Assembly: GCA_030157785.1 (NCBI GenBank)
Contig: JAOAUC010000086.1
Coordinates: 1 to 33,782 of the forward strand
From: Zoogloea oleivorans
GTDB taxonomy: Bacteria > Pseudomonadota > Gammaproteobacteria > Burkholderiales > Rhodocyclaceae
DNA: 33,782 bases
Direction: 5' to 3'
The notes under the pieces were generated by a model. The model was not told the DNA's origin and ran no database searches. It saw nothing but the letters and a program-made list of their open reading frames with translations. Made by a program: the position numbers and the translations under genes. Positions 7,923 to 13,962 of the stretch are shown here, piece after piece; position 1 is the first letter of the stretch; each line of letters opens with the position of its first letter.

Positions 7923-9125
7923 ATGACCAGCCAGCCAGCCAACGCACCTGCCGCCGTCAAACCGCGGCTGCTCCTCGTCACCCATTACTTTCCCGCACAC
8001 CGGGGCGGAGTCGAAATTGTCGCGGGCGAGCTGGCATCGCGACTGGCTGCCAACTTTGAATTGCGCTGGCTCGCCGCAGACTGCGACCCGACACCGTCAC
8101 TACCGAGGGCCAGAGCCGACGGGCAAGCAGCCTGGAACGGCCTTGAACGCTTCGGGCTTCCGTGGCCGATCTGGGGCTGGCAAGGCTGGCGCACGCTATA
8201 CCAGGCCGTGGGCGACGCCGACATCGTCCACCTCCACGACTTCATCTACCCGGCAAACATTGCGGCGTTCTGCCTCGCCCGCCTCCGGCGCAAACCGGTC
8301 GTCATCACCCAGCACATCGGCGACATCGATTATCGCAACCCGATCCTCAAAGTGGTTCTGCAGGGCGTCAACCGGAGCCTCGGACGCCTGATCCTGGGGC
8401 GGGCCAGTCAGGTCATCTTCATCAGCCCGCGGGTCAAGACACTCTTCCAGCGCTTTACCACCTTCCGCTCCGCCCCCCTGTACTGGCCGAACGGCGTCAA
8501 TACGCAGATCTACAAACCCGCCCCGCCCGCCAAACGCCTCGCCTGCCGCACCCAACTGAGAATTCCCGACGAGCAGCCCGTCGTTCTGTTCGTCGGGCGC
8601 TTCGTCGAAAAGAAAGGCCTGGCCTTTCTGCGCCAGCTGGCTGCACAGCGCCCGGGCTGGCAGTGGTGGTTCGCCGGCTGGGGTGCGCCCGGCGCGCTTG
8701 ATCCGGAATCCTGGGCACTGCCACAGGTCCGCGTCTGGCAAGGGCGACAGGGCGAAAGCCTGGCCGAGCTTTACCGGATGGCCGATGTGCTCGTTCTACC
8801 CAGCTATGGAGAAGGCTTTCCGCTGGTTGTCCAGGAATCCCTGGCCTGCGGCACGCCGGCAGTCATCTCGGCAGAAACCGCCGCGGGTGCGCCAGCGTTT
8901 CCCCGTGCGATACGGGCGCTTCCGTACTCACCCGCCACAACCCGGCCGGAAGCATGGCTGACGGCTCTCGATAACTTGCTCGAATCCACCGACATGGCAA
9001 AGATTCGGCAGGACGCTGCGGAATTTGCAGCCAGCGAGTGGGACTGGGATCGGCTCGCCGAGCAGTATTCAAGCCTGTTCAGACGCCTGCGCCAGCTTCC
9101 AGGCCAGGGCACTCACCGCACCTGA
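7923..9125 (+). CDS. Glycosyltransferase family 4 (GT-B fold)
   Basis: A 400-residue cytoplasmic or membrane-peripheral retaining glycosyltransferase. The N-terminal Rossmann domain has LLLVTHYFPAHRGGVEIVAGELASRL, the glycine-rich acceptor-domain loop of the family; I quote only its key GGVE core as diagnostic. The C-terminal domain has VVLFVGRFVEKKGL (start of the donor domain) and the E-x7-E motif in GEGFPLVVQE (Glu297 and Glu305), which contacts the nucleotide-sugar donor. Length matches the family (350-420). Donor and acceptor are unknown; the gene closes the envelope glycosylation cluster and follows a methyltransferase by 13 bases. Its last 57 bases overlap the 3' end of ampD on the other strand. 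Confidence 0.92.
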   Translation: MTSQPANAPAAVKPRLLLVTHYFPAHRGGVEIVAGELASRLAANFELRWLAADCDPTPSLPRARADGQAAWNGLERFGLPWPIWGWQGWRTLYQAVGDADIVHLHDFIYPANIAAFCLARLRRKPVVITQHIGDIDYRNPILKVVLQGVNRSLGRLILGRASQVIFISPRVKTLFQRFTTFRSAPLYWPNGVNTQIYKPAPPAKRLACRTQLRIPDEQPVVLFVGRFVEKKGLAFLRQLAAQRPGWQWWFAGWGAPGALDPESWALPQVRVWQGRQGESLAELYRMADVLVLPSYGEGFPLVVQESLACGTPAVISAETAAGAPAFPRAIRALPYSPATTRPEAWLTALDNLLESTDMAKIRQDAAEFAASEWDWDRLAEQYSSLFRRLRQLPGQGTHRT

Positions 9126-9641
9126 CGACAGACTCAGGCTACTCAGCAGACGTTGCCAGTCAAAGCAAGGCCCCGGATCAGTCTTGCGCCCCGGGGCGAT
9201 GTCCGAATGGCCGACGATGTCCGCAACCGGAAAGCTCCGGCACAGATCGTCCAGCAAATCGGCCAGCACGTTATATTGAACCGGCTCGAAAGGCAGCGTA
9301 TCGCAGCCTTCGAGTTCAATACCAATCGAGAAATCGTTGCAGCGCTCCCGCCCGCGCCAGGACGACGCGCCCGCATGCCAGGCCCGCGCTTCAGGCGGAA
9401 CAAACTGGATCAATTCGCCGGTGCGGCGGATGAAATAGTGGGCCGATACCCGCAGATGCTGGATCTCCGCATAGAACGGGTCTTCGGAGGGATCGAGACA
9501 ATTCAGGAACAGTTGCCTGACGCCCGGGCCGCCGAAACAATCCGGCGGCAGGCTGATCGCATGGATGACGACCAGCGACACGATCTCGTCCGCCGGACGC
9601 GCATCGCAATTTGGCGAGGTTTCGATACAGCAGTTATTCAT
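9069..9641 (-). CDS. ampD: 1,6-anhydro-N-acetylmuramoyl-L-alanine amidase AmpD
   Basis: A 190-residue cytoplasmic zinc amidase that removes the peptide from anhydro-muropeptides during peptidoglycan recycling; loss of AmpD derepresses AmpC beta-lactamase in species that have AmpR. Zinc ligands are visible as His27 (VVIHAIS), His145 (VGHSDIAPGRKTDPG) and Asp155, with the catalytic Glu109 in IGIELEG and Lys153 in RKTDPG. There is no signal peptide, as expected for AmpD rather than periplasmic AmiD. The ATG at 9641 gives the family's usual length (about 183-190); a TTG 12 codons upstream is less likely. The last 19 codons overlap the convergent GT4 gene. It is read in the same direction as the pilin gene, with a hairpin between them. 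Confidence 0.93.
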   Translation of the reverse strand: MNNCCIETSPNCDARPADEIVSLVVIHAISLPPDCFGGPGVRQLFLNCLDPSEDPFYAEIQHLRVSAHYFIRRTGELIQFVPPEARAWHAGASSWRGRERCNDFSIGIELEGCDTLPFEPVQYNVLADLLDDLCRSFPVADIVGHSDIAPGRKTDPGPCFDWQRLLSSLSLSSGAVSALAWKLAQASEQA

Positions 9642-9680
9642 GAATGCGGACCTGCCCTTTCCGTACCGGGCTTTCAATGC

Positions 9681-9706
9681 AACAAGACCGCCGCAGCGGT
9701 CTTGTT
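9681..9706. terminator. Hairpin terminator downstream of the pilin gene
   Basis: A perfect 11-bp stem AACAAGACCGC / GCGGTCTTGTT with the loop CGCA lies 33 bases past the pilin stop and just upstream of ampD. Read on the minus strand it ends in CTTGTTGC, a weak T-rich tail. It probably terminates the abundant pilin transcript and insulates ampD. Confidence 0.7.
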
Positions 9707-9738
9707 GTTTGGATCAAGCTAACAGACTGGAGAGTCTA

Positions 9739-10155
9739 TTACTTGTCCTTGCACCAGCCCTTGGCAAGGCAAGTACCGGAATTACGCCATTCGATGTTGT
9801 TGCCATTGATGGTCGGGGTCAGAACCGACGTTGCAGCATCAGCCAGCGAAGTTGCAGTACCGGTGATCACACCGTTGGTCGTCACCAGAGTGGCCACGTT
9901 GGTGGTGGCAGCAGGTGCAGTCGGAACGCCAAGTACACCGTTCGAACAACCGGTTGCCGTGCCCGGGTTCGCAGTGTTATCCGCTGCACACACAGCCACA
10001 GCCTGCTTGTACGTGTCGCTCAGGCTCAGCACTTCGCTGAAACGGGCTTTCTTCGTGTAATCCTGGTACTGCGGAACAGCCACTGCGGCCAGGATGCCGA
10101 TGATCGCAACTACGATCATCAGTTCGATCAGGGTAAAGCCAGACTGCTTCTTCAT
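9739..10155 (-). CDS. pilA: Type IV major pilin (prepilin with class III signal)
   Basis: A 138-residue prepilin. MKKQSG is the short basic leader, cleaved by PilD before Phe7, giving a mature protein beginning [14 protein letters not shown] with Glu5 needed for assembly. The hydrophobic N-terminal helix is followed by [19 protein letters not shown], and the globular part is rich in Thr, Ala and Asn. Four cysteines are present, two of them in CLAKGWC near the C-terminus, which could form the D-region disulfide. GGAGG lies eight bases before ATG 10155, an excellent ribosome site that rules out the upstream start at 10170. The gene is single, with a consensus sigma-54 promoter at 10,221-10,236 and a strong hairpin after the stop. 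Function: monomer of type IV pili for twitching, adhesion or DNA uptake. Confidence 0.93.
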   Translation of the reverse strand: MKKQSGFTLIELMIVVAIIGILAAVAVPQYQDYTKKARFSEVLSLSDTYKQAVAVCAADNTANPGTATGCSNGVLGVPTAPAATTNVATLVTTNGVITGTATSLADAATSVLTPTINGNNIEWRNSGTCLAKGWCKDK

Positions 10156-10220
10156 GGTAAGAACCTCCACGTGCTTGGTTGAATTCGGTGAGGGCCTCGC
10201 GACCCATCCGGTTAGCTCTA

Positions 10221-10236
10221 TGCAATCGACGTGCCA
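10221..10236 (-). promoter_or_regulatory. Sigma-54 (RpoN) promoter of the pilin gene
   Basis: On the minus strand the sequence reads TGGCACGTCGATTGCA, a full match to the -24/-12 consensus TGGCACG-N4-TTGCA with exact spacing. The predicted transcription start is near 10,211, leaving a leader of about 55 bases. Pilin genes of this kind are classically activated by PilS/PilR with RpoN. The PilR binding sites should lie further upstream, around 10,260-10,360. Confidence 0.9.
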
Positions 10237-10332
10237 GAATTCTGGAGAAAATGCTTTCTCCTTTTGAATCAGGCCGCTGCCTGAAATCCGTGAAAAAAGT
10301 CACACTTCTTCACACCCCTCATCACCGCAAAA

Positions 10333-10349
10333 GTGACGTTTTCCGTCAC
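10333..10349. repeat. Inverted repeat upstream of the pilin promoter
   Basis: GTGACG and CGTCAC separated by five bases lie about 100 bp upstream of the sigma-54 promoter, a normal distance for an enhancer-binding protein. It could be part of a PilR site or a hairpin at the end of the divergently placed nsrR-like gene, whose stop is 23 bases away. The sequence does not decide between these. Confidence 0.35.
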
Positions 10350-10371
10350 CCCACCTGCCGCAATGCGTCAG

Positions 10372-10842
10372 TCATAGGCCTGTTTCCGGGCCGGAATTGT
10401 CACCTTGCGACCCGCGCCGGGGCACAAACAGCATCTGGTGCTGAGCCGGGCCGAGGATCTGCGAGAGAGGGACCCGGTCGAGGCTGGCAAAGAAGGCCTC
10501 CAGGGCTTCGGCCAGCACACCCTTGAGCCGGCAACTGGCGGTGAGCAGGCAGCGGCTGTCTTCGTTGAAGCATTCCACCAGCGCCAGATCTGTCTCCATC
10601 TTGCGGATTACATCTCCCACGGCAATATCCGGCGCAGGCCGGGCGAGGCGCAGACCGCCGCCCTTGCCGCGGATTCCTTCGACGAAGCCGTTGCGGATCA
10701 GCTGGTTCACCACTTTCATTAGGTGGGCCCGCGAAACCTGGAAGCGCTCGGAAATTTCCTGGATCGTGGCCAGGCGGTGTTCGTTGGACGCCAGAAAGAT
10801 CAGGACACGCAAGGCGTAGTCCGTGTGCTGGGTAATGTGCAT
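10372..10842 (-). CDS. nsrR: Rrf2 family iron-sulfur regulator, NsrR-like
   Basis: A 156-residue Rrf2-type repressor. The N-terminal winged helix-turn-helix begins MHITQHTDYALRVLIFLAS, with the recognition helix in VSRAHLMKVVNQL and the wing RGKGGGLRLARP, all very close to NsrR. Three cysteines, Cys91, Cys98 and Cys104, in the spacing C-x6-C-x5-C, match the cluster ligands of NsrR. NsrR loses DNA binding when nitric oxide damages its cluster. ATG 10842 matches the family start; an upstream in-frame Met at 10890 is unlikely. It is divergent from the class II aldolase gene, and the space between holds NsrR-type half-sites, so it probably controls that operon and perhaps itself. IscR is a less good alternative because its cysteine spacing differs. 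Confidence 0.85.
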   Translation of the reverse strand: MHITQHTDYALRVLIFLASNEHRLATIQEISERFQVSRAHLMKVVNQLIRNGFVEGIRGKGGGLRLARPAPDIAVGDVIRKMETDLALVECFNEDSRCLLTASCRLKGVLAEALEAFFASLDRVPLSQILGPAQHQMLFVPRRGSQGDNSGPETGL

Positions 10843-10885
10843 GGCAGGCGAGGCGGGAAGTCGGCTTGACCCCACCAGTATAAGG

Positions 10886-10908
10886 GACATGCATTTAAAG
10901 ATGCATTT
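10886..10908. promoter_or_regulatory. Tandem NsrR-type half-sites
   Basis: Two direct copies lie one base apart: GACATGCATTT (10,886-10,896) and AAGATGCATTT (10,898-10,908). The second is an exact match to the 11-bp NsrR half-site AAGATGYATTT. They lie just upstream of the -35 box of the aldolase promoter and inside the leader of the divergent nsrR-like gene. Confidence 0.7.
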
Positions 10909-10911
10909 ATG

Positions 10912-10940
10912 TTGACTCTTATAAAGATGCTTTTTATATT
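10912..10940 (+). promoter_or_regulatory. Sigma-70 promoter of the aldolase-fpr operon with an internal NsrR half-site
   Basis: TTGACT (10,912-10,917), a 17-base spacer, then TATATT (10,935-10,940), close to the sigma-70 consensus. The spacer contains AAGATGCTTTT (10,924-10,934), another NsrR-like half-site. A repressor bound there would block RNA polymerase directly, which predicts induction of the operon by nitric oxide. Confidence 0.75.
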
Positions 10941-10974
10941 CACCTTACAAATGACGCAAAACGGAGAGATCACC

Positions 10975-11700
10975 ATGACGATGCCAGCCCCCGCCGCTCA
11001 CGAACACCCAACCCTCGCCGAAGCCAGCGCGGTCATGCGCAAAGCCTACGAACTGGGCTGGATCAGCACCCGTGACGGCAACATCTCGGTGGCCATGAGC
11101 GACCGGCGCGGCTTTCTCGTATCGGCCAGCGGCGTCGTCAAGCACAGCCTGGTGCCGACCCAGTTCGTCTTTGTGCCGCGGGAACAGGTCGGCGCGCCGT
11201 CGGCCGATGCCTACCCCCGCCCGTCGGGCGAGCTGGAGCTGCACCGGCGCGTCCAGGCGCTGGTAAGCCAGGGCCCGCTGACCGTCCTGCATCTCCACCC
11301 CACCCACACGGTCGCCGCGCTGTATGCAGGGCACCGCCTGGCCGACCTGTGCGCGAACTTTCCGGAGGTCACGCGCTATACCCGTGTCGGAGCCGACGTG
11401 CCGGCCCTGCCTGCCACCAGCGAAGAGCTGGCCATTGCCTGCGAAGCGGCCTTCCGCCCGGCGCTCGGACCGATGCCGCACATCGTCGGGCTCGATCGCC
11501 ACGGCATCGTCGCTGTCGGCCGCAGCCCCTGGGAGGCCTTCGAACACGTGGAACGCCTGGAACACATCTGCCGCATCGTATTGAGCGCCGGCACGACCAT
11601 CCACGGTGGGTCGGACTTCAGCCCGGCGGCACACACGGAACCCGCACAACCGGACGGGAGTCCGACTGAGGCGAACATGAACGGGGTTACAGAAAGGTAA
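10975..11700 (+). CDS. Class II aldolase/adducin family protein
   Basis: A 241-residue zinc-dependent class II aldolase-fold protein, related to L-fuculose-phosphate aldolase, L-ribulose-phosphate 4-epimerase and methylthioribulose-phosphate dehydratase. The metal-binding histidines are His106 and His108 in VLHLHPTHT and His176 in DRHGIVAVG; Glu86 in PSGELELH is placed as the catalytic glutamate. The motifs RDGNISVAM and SASGVVK are family hallmarks. ATG 10975 is preceded by GGAGAG at six bases; the frame extends upstream into the promoter, so the longer start at 10909 is wrong. The substrate is unknown. It is co-transcribed with the ferredoxin-NADP reductase gene seven codons-worth or less downstream (6-base gap) and probably repressed by the divergent NsrR-like protein, a surprising context for a sugar-phosphate enzyme. 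Confidence 0.88.
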   Translation: MTMPAPAAHEHPTLAEASAVMRKAYELGWISTRDGNISVAMSDRRGFLVSASGVVKHSLVPTQFVFVPREQVGAPSADAYPRPSGELELHRRVQALVSQGPLTVLHLHPTHTVAALYAGHRLADLCANFPEVTRYTRVGADVPALPATSEELAIACEAAFRPALGPMPHIVGLDRHGIVAVGRSPWEAFEHVERLEHICRIVLSAGTTIHGGSDFSPAAHTEPAQPDGSPTEANMNGVTER

Positions 11701-11706
11701 GCGATC

Positions 11707-12483
11707 ATGGACGACACAGCCGAGAAACGTCGCACAGCCCGCATCCTGTGGATGCATCGCTGGAGCCCCCGGCTGCTGTCGTTCCGGATTGCCCGGGATC
11801 CGGGCTTCCGTTTCGTACCCGGCCAGTTCGCCCGCCTTGGCCTGATCAACGCCAACGGAGCGCCGGTATGGCGCGCCTACTCGATGGCGTCGGCGACGTG
11901 GGACGACTTCCTGGAGTTCTACTCCATCGTCGTCCCCGATGGCGCGTTCACGTCTCGCCTGGAACAACTGGCCGTTGGCGACGAAGTGATGATCGAGAAC
12001 CAGCCCTTCGGCTTCTTCACCACCAACCGCTTTGCCGACGGGCGCGACCTGTGGCTGCTGGGCACAGGCACCGGCCTCGCCCCCTACCTGGCCATCCTGC
12101 AGGACGAAAGCACCTGGCAGCGCTTCGAGCGCCTGATCCTGGTGCACTGCGCCCGGAATGGCGAAGATCTGGCTTACCGGAGCGAGATCGCTGCCCTGCG
12201 CGAGCACCCCCTGTGGGCAGAGCACGGACACAAGCTGATCTACCAGCCGATAGCAACCCGGGAGAGCCTGCCCGGCGCGCTCACGGCACGCATCCCGGAT
12301 CTGCTCAGAGACCGTGGCCTTGAAGACAAGCTCGGCATTCCCCTCACCCTCGAAGACTCCCGCATCATGATCTGCGGTAGCCCCGCTATGGTGCATGACA
12401 CCCATAAAGCCCTGCTCGAGCGCGGCTTCCGCCTCAGCAGACTGGCTGCACCGGCCCAGATTGCGGTGGAAAACGCCTGGTAA
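11707..12483 (+). CDS. fpr: Ferredoxin/flavodoxin-NADP+ reductase
   Basis: A 258-residue FAD enzyme that exchanges electrons between NADPH and ferredoxin or flavodoxin in the cytoplasm. The FAD-binding motif RAYSMAS is at residues 56-62, the NADP-binding GTGTGLAPY at 119-127, and ICGSPAMVHDT is the conserved nicotinamide-side block. The C-terminus VENAW is typical of the bacterial Fpr subclass (about 258 residues). The gene starts 6 bases after the aldolase stop, so the two form an operon under the promoter at 10,912-10,940. In other bacteria Fpr supports iron-sulfur repair and oxidative stress defence, which fits NsrR control. Candidate electron partners encoded nearby are the flavodoxin-like protein at 23,087 and, by its use of ferredoxin, NifJ. 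Confidence 0.93.
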   Translation: MDDTAEKRRTARILWMHRWSPRLLSFRIARDPGFRFVPGQFARLGLINANGAPVWRAYSMASATWDDFLEFYSIVVPDGAFTSRLEQLAVGDEVMIENQPFGFFTTNRFADGRDLWLLGTGTGLAPYLAILQDESTWQRFERLILVHCARNGEDLAYRSEIAALREHPLWAEHGHKLIYQPIATRESLPGALTARIPDLLRDRGLEDKLGIPLTLEDSRIMICGSPAMVHDTHKALLERGFRLSRLAAPAQIAVENAW

Positions 12484-12619
12484 GCGCCTGACCAGCGTCA
12501 AGATGCGCCTTTGTTTGGTGCGCGCATTTCACAAACGCACGTTACAGGTGCATGAAAACCTGCGCTTTGATTTCCAATCCCTTCATTTAGCAGGGTTTTC
12601 TGCCCAACAGAGGCTGGCA

Positions 12620-12636
12620 TGGCACCTGCTTGGTGC
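12620..12636 (+). promoter_or_regulatory. Possible weak sigma-54 promoter of the ammonium transporter
   Basis: TGGCAC followed at roughly the right distance by TTGGTG resembles a -24/-12 element, but the invariant GC of the -12 box is not present (GT instead). If used, transcription would start about 15 bases before the start codon. Ammonium transporter genes are commonly NtrC/RpoN-dependent, which is the main reason to list it. Confidence 0.25.
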
Positions 12637-12660
12637 TCCCCTTCGATTCTGGAGCCCAAA

Positions 12661-13863
12661 ATGGAGCAATCAAGTAACGCCAGTAATGTTGTCTTCGTGC
12701 TGCTCGGCGCCATCATGGTGCTGGCGATGCATGCAGGCTTCGCTTTTCTCGAGCTTGGCACCGTCCGCAAAAAGAACCAGGTCAATGCACTGGTCAAAAT
12801 CCTGACCGACTTCGGCATCTCCGCCCTCGCCTACTTCTTCGTCGGCTACACCATTGCCTACGGGGTCAACTTCTTCGCCAGCGCCGAAGTGCTGGCCCAG
12901 AAGAGCGGCTACGACATGGTCAAGTTCTTCTTCCTGCTCACCTTCGCGGCCGCCATTCCGGCGATCATCTCCGGCGGCATTGCCGAACGGGCCCGCTTCC
13001 ATCCGCAAAGCATCGCCACCTTCATATTGGTGGGCTTCGTCTATCCCTTCTTCGAAGGCATCGTCTGGAACGACAACCTGGGCATCCAGCCGTGGATCGA
13101 AGCCGCCTTTGGCGCCAAGTTCCACGACTTTGCCGGCTCGGTGGTGGTGCATGCGGTTGGTGGCTGGATCGCCCTGCCGGCCGTGCTGCTGCTTGGCGCC
13201 CGCCGCGGCCGTTACACCAAGGACGGCAACGTGGCCGCCCATCCCCCGTCGAACATCCCCTTCCTGGCCCTGGGCGCGTGGATCCTCACCGTCGGCTGGT
13301 TCGGCTTCAACGTGATGTCGGCCCAGACCATGGACAAGGTCAGCGGCCTGGTCGCCCTCAATTCCCTGATGGCGATGGTGGGCGGCACGCTGGCGGCGAT
13401 GGTTCTCGGCAAGAACGACCCGGGCTTCATCCACAACGGCCCCCTTGCCGGCCTGGTGGCCGTGTGTGCCGGCTCCGACCTGATGCACCCGATCGGCGCC
13501 CTCGCCACCGGCCTGATCGCCGGCGGCATGTTCGTGAGCCTGTTTACCATCACCCAGAACCGCTGGAAGATCGACGACGTGCTCGGCGTATGGCCCCTGC
13601 ACGGCCTGTGTGGTGCGTGGGGCGGAATCGCCGCGGGCATCTTCGGCAGCCAGGCCCTCGGCGGCATAGGGGGTATCAGCCTCATGGCGCAGGTGATAGG
13701 CACCCTCGGCGGCATCGTCGTCGCGCTGGCTGGTGGCACTCTTGTATATGGCACCCTCAAGGCCGTCGTCGGCATTCGCCTCGATCCCGAAGAGGAATAC
13801 GACGGCGCCGACCTGACCATCCACAAAATCACCTCCACACCAGACCGGGAAACCCACTGGTAA
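12661..13863 (+). CDS. amt: Ammonium transporter (Amt family)
   Basis: A 400-residue inner membrane protein with about 11 hydrophobic helices that imports ammonium. The pore twin histidines are His164 (VVVHAVGGW) and His314 (WPLHGLCGAWGG), and the conserved Asp156 lies in DFAGS. ISGGIAERARF and FEGIVWND are further family blocks. ATG 12661 is preceded by GGAG at six bases; the earlier in-frame ATG 12619 lies within the leader. Unlike many proteobacterial amt genes it is not next to glnK, and the DFAGSVVVHAVGGW variant differs from the usual DFAGGTVVH, so it may belong to a separate Amt subgroup. It is the only nitrogen gene in the window and probably forms a single-gene unit. Confidence 0.93.
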   Translation: MEQSSNASNVVFVLLGAIMVLAMHAGFAFLELGTVRKKNQVNALVKILTDFGISALAYFFVGYTIAYGVNFFASAEVLAQKSGYDMVKFFFLLTFAAAIPAIISGGIAERARFHPQSIATFILVGFVYPFFEGIVWNDNLGIQPWIEAAFGAKFHDFAGSVVVHAVGGWIALPAVLLLGARRGRYTKDGNVAAHPPSNIPFLALGAWILTVGWFGFNVMSAQTMDKVSGLVALNSLMAMVGGTLAAMVLGKNDPGFIHNGPLAGLVAVCAGSDLMHPIGALATGLIAGGMFVSLFTITQNRWKIDDVLGVWPLHGLCGAWGGIAAGIFGSQALGGIGGISLMAQVIGTLGGIVVALAGGTLVYGTLKAVVGIRLDPEEEYDGADLTIHKITSTPDRETHW

Positions 13864-13871
13864 GCCCCATG

Positions 13872-13891
13872 CCCGGCTAGCCATTGCCGGG
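13872..13891 (+). terminator. Short hairpin after amt
   Basis: CCCGGC and GCCGGG enclose eight bases starting 8 bases after the amt stop. The stem is GC-rich but only 6 bp long and has no T-run, so it is a weak terminator candidate. Confidence 0.35.
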
Positions 13892-13913
13892 ACACGGAGG
13901 GGAATCCGGCCGC

Positions 13914-13941
13914 TTGCGGTTTTTCAATGACTGTATATGAT
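13914..13941 (+). promoter_or_regulatory. Sigma-70 promoter of the helicase gene
   Basis: TTGCGG (13,914-13,919), a 16-base spacer, and TATGAT (13,936-13,941). The -10 box lies inside the LexA box described separately, so LexA binding would exclude RNA polymerase. Confidence 0.6.
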
Positions 13942-13946
13942 TACAG
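13931..13946 (+). promoter_or_regulatory. LexA (SOS) box
   Basis: CTGTATATGATTACAG matches the CTGT-N8-ACAG LexA consensus used by gamma- and betaproteobacteria exactly, with an AT-rich centre. It sits 17 bases before the helicase start codon and overlaps the -10 element, so the helicase should be DNA-damage inducible. Confidence 0.88.
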
Positions 13947-13962
13947 TTAAAGAGGATTCCCC

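Noticed and set aside
10945..12501. 518-codon minus-strand frame opposite the aldolase and fpr genes
   Set aside because: A high-GC shadow of two well-supported plus-strand genes; it has no family motifs or ribosome site.
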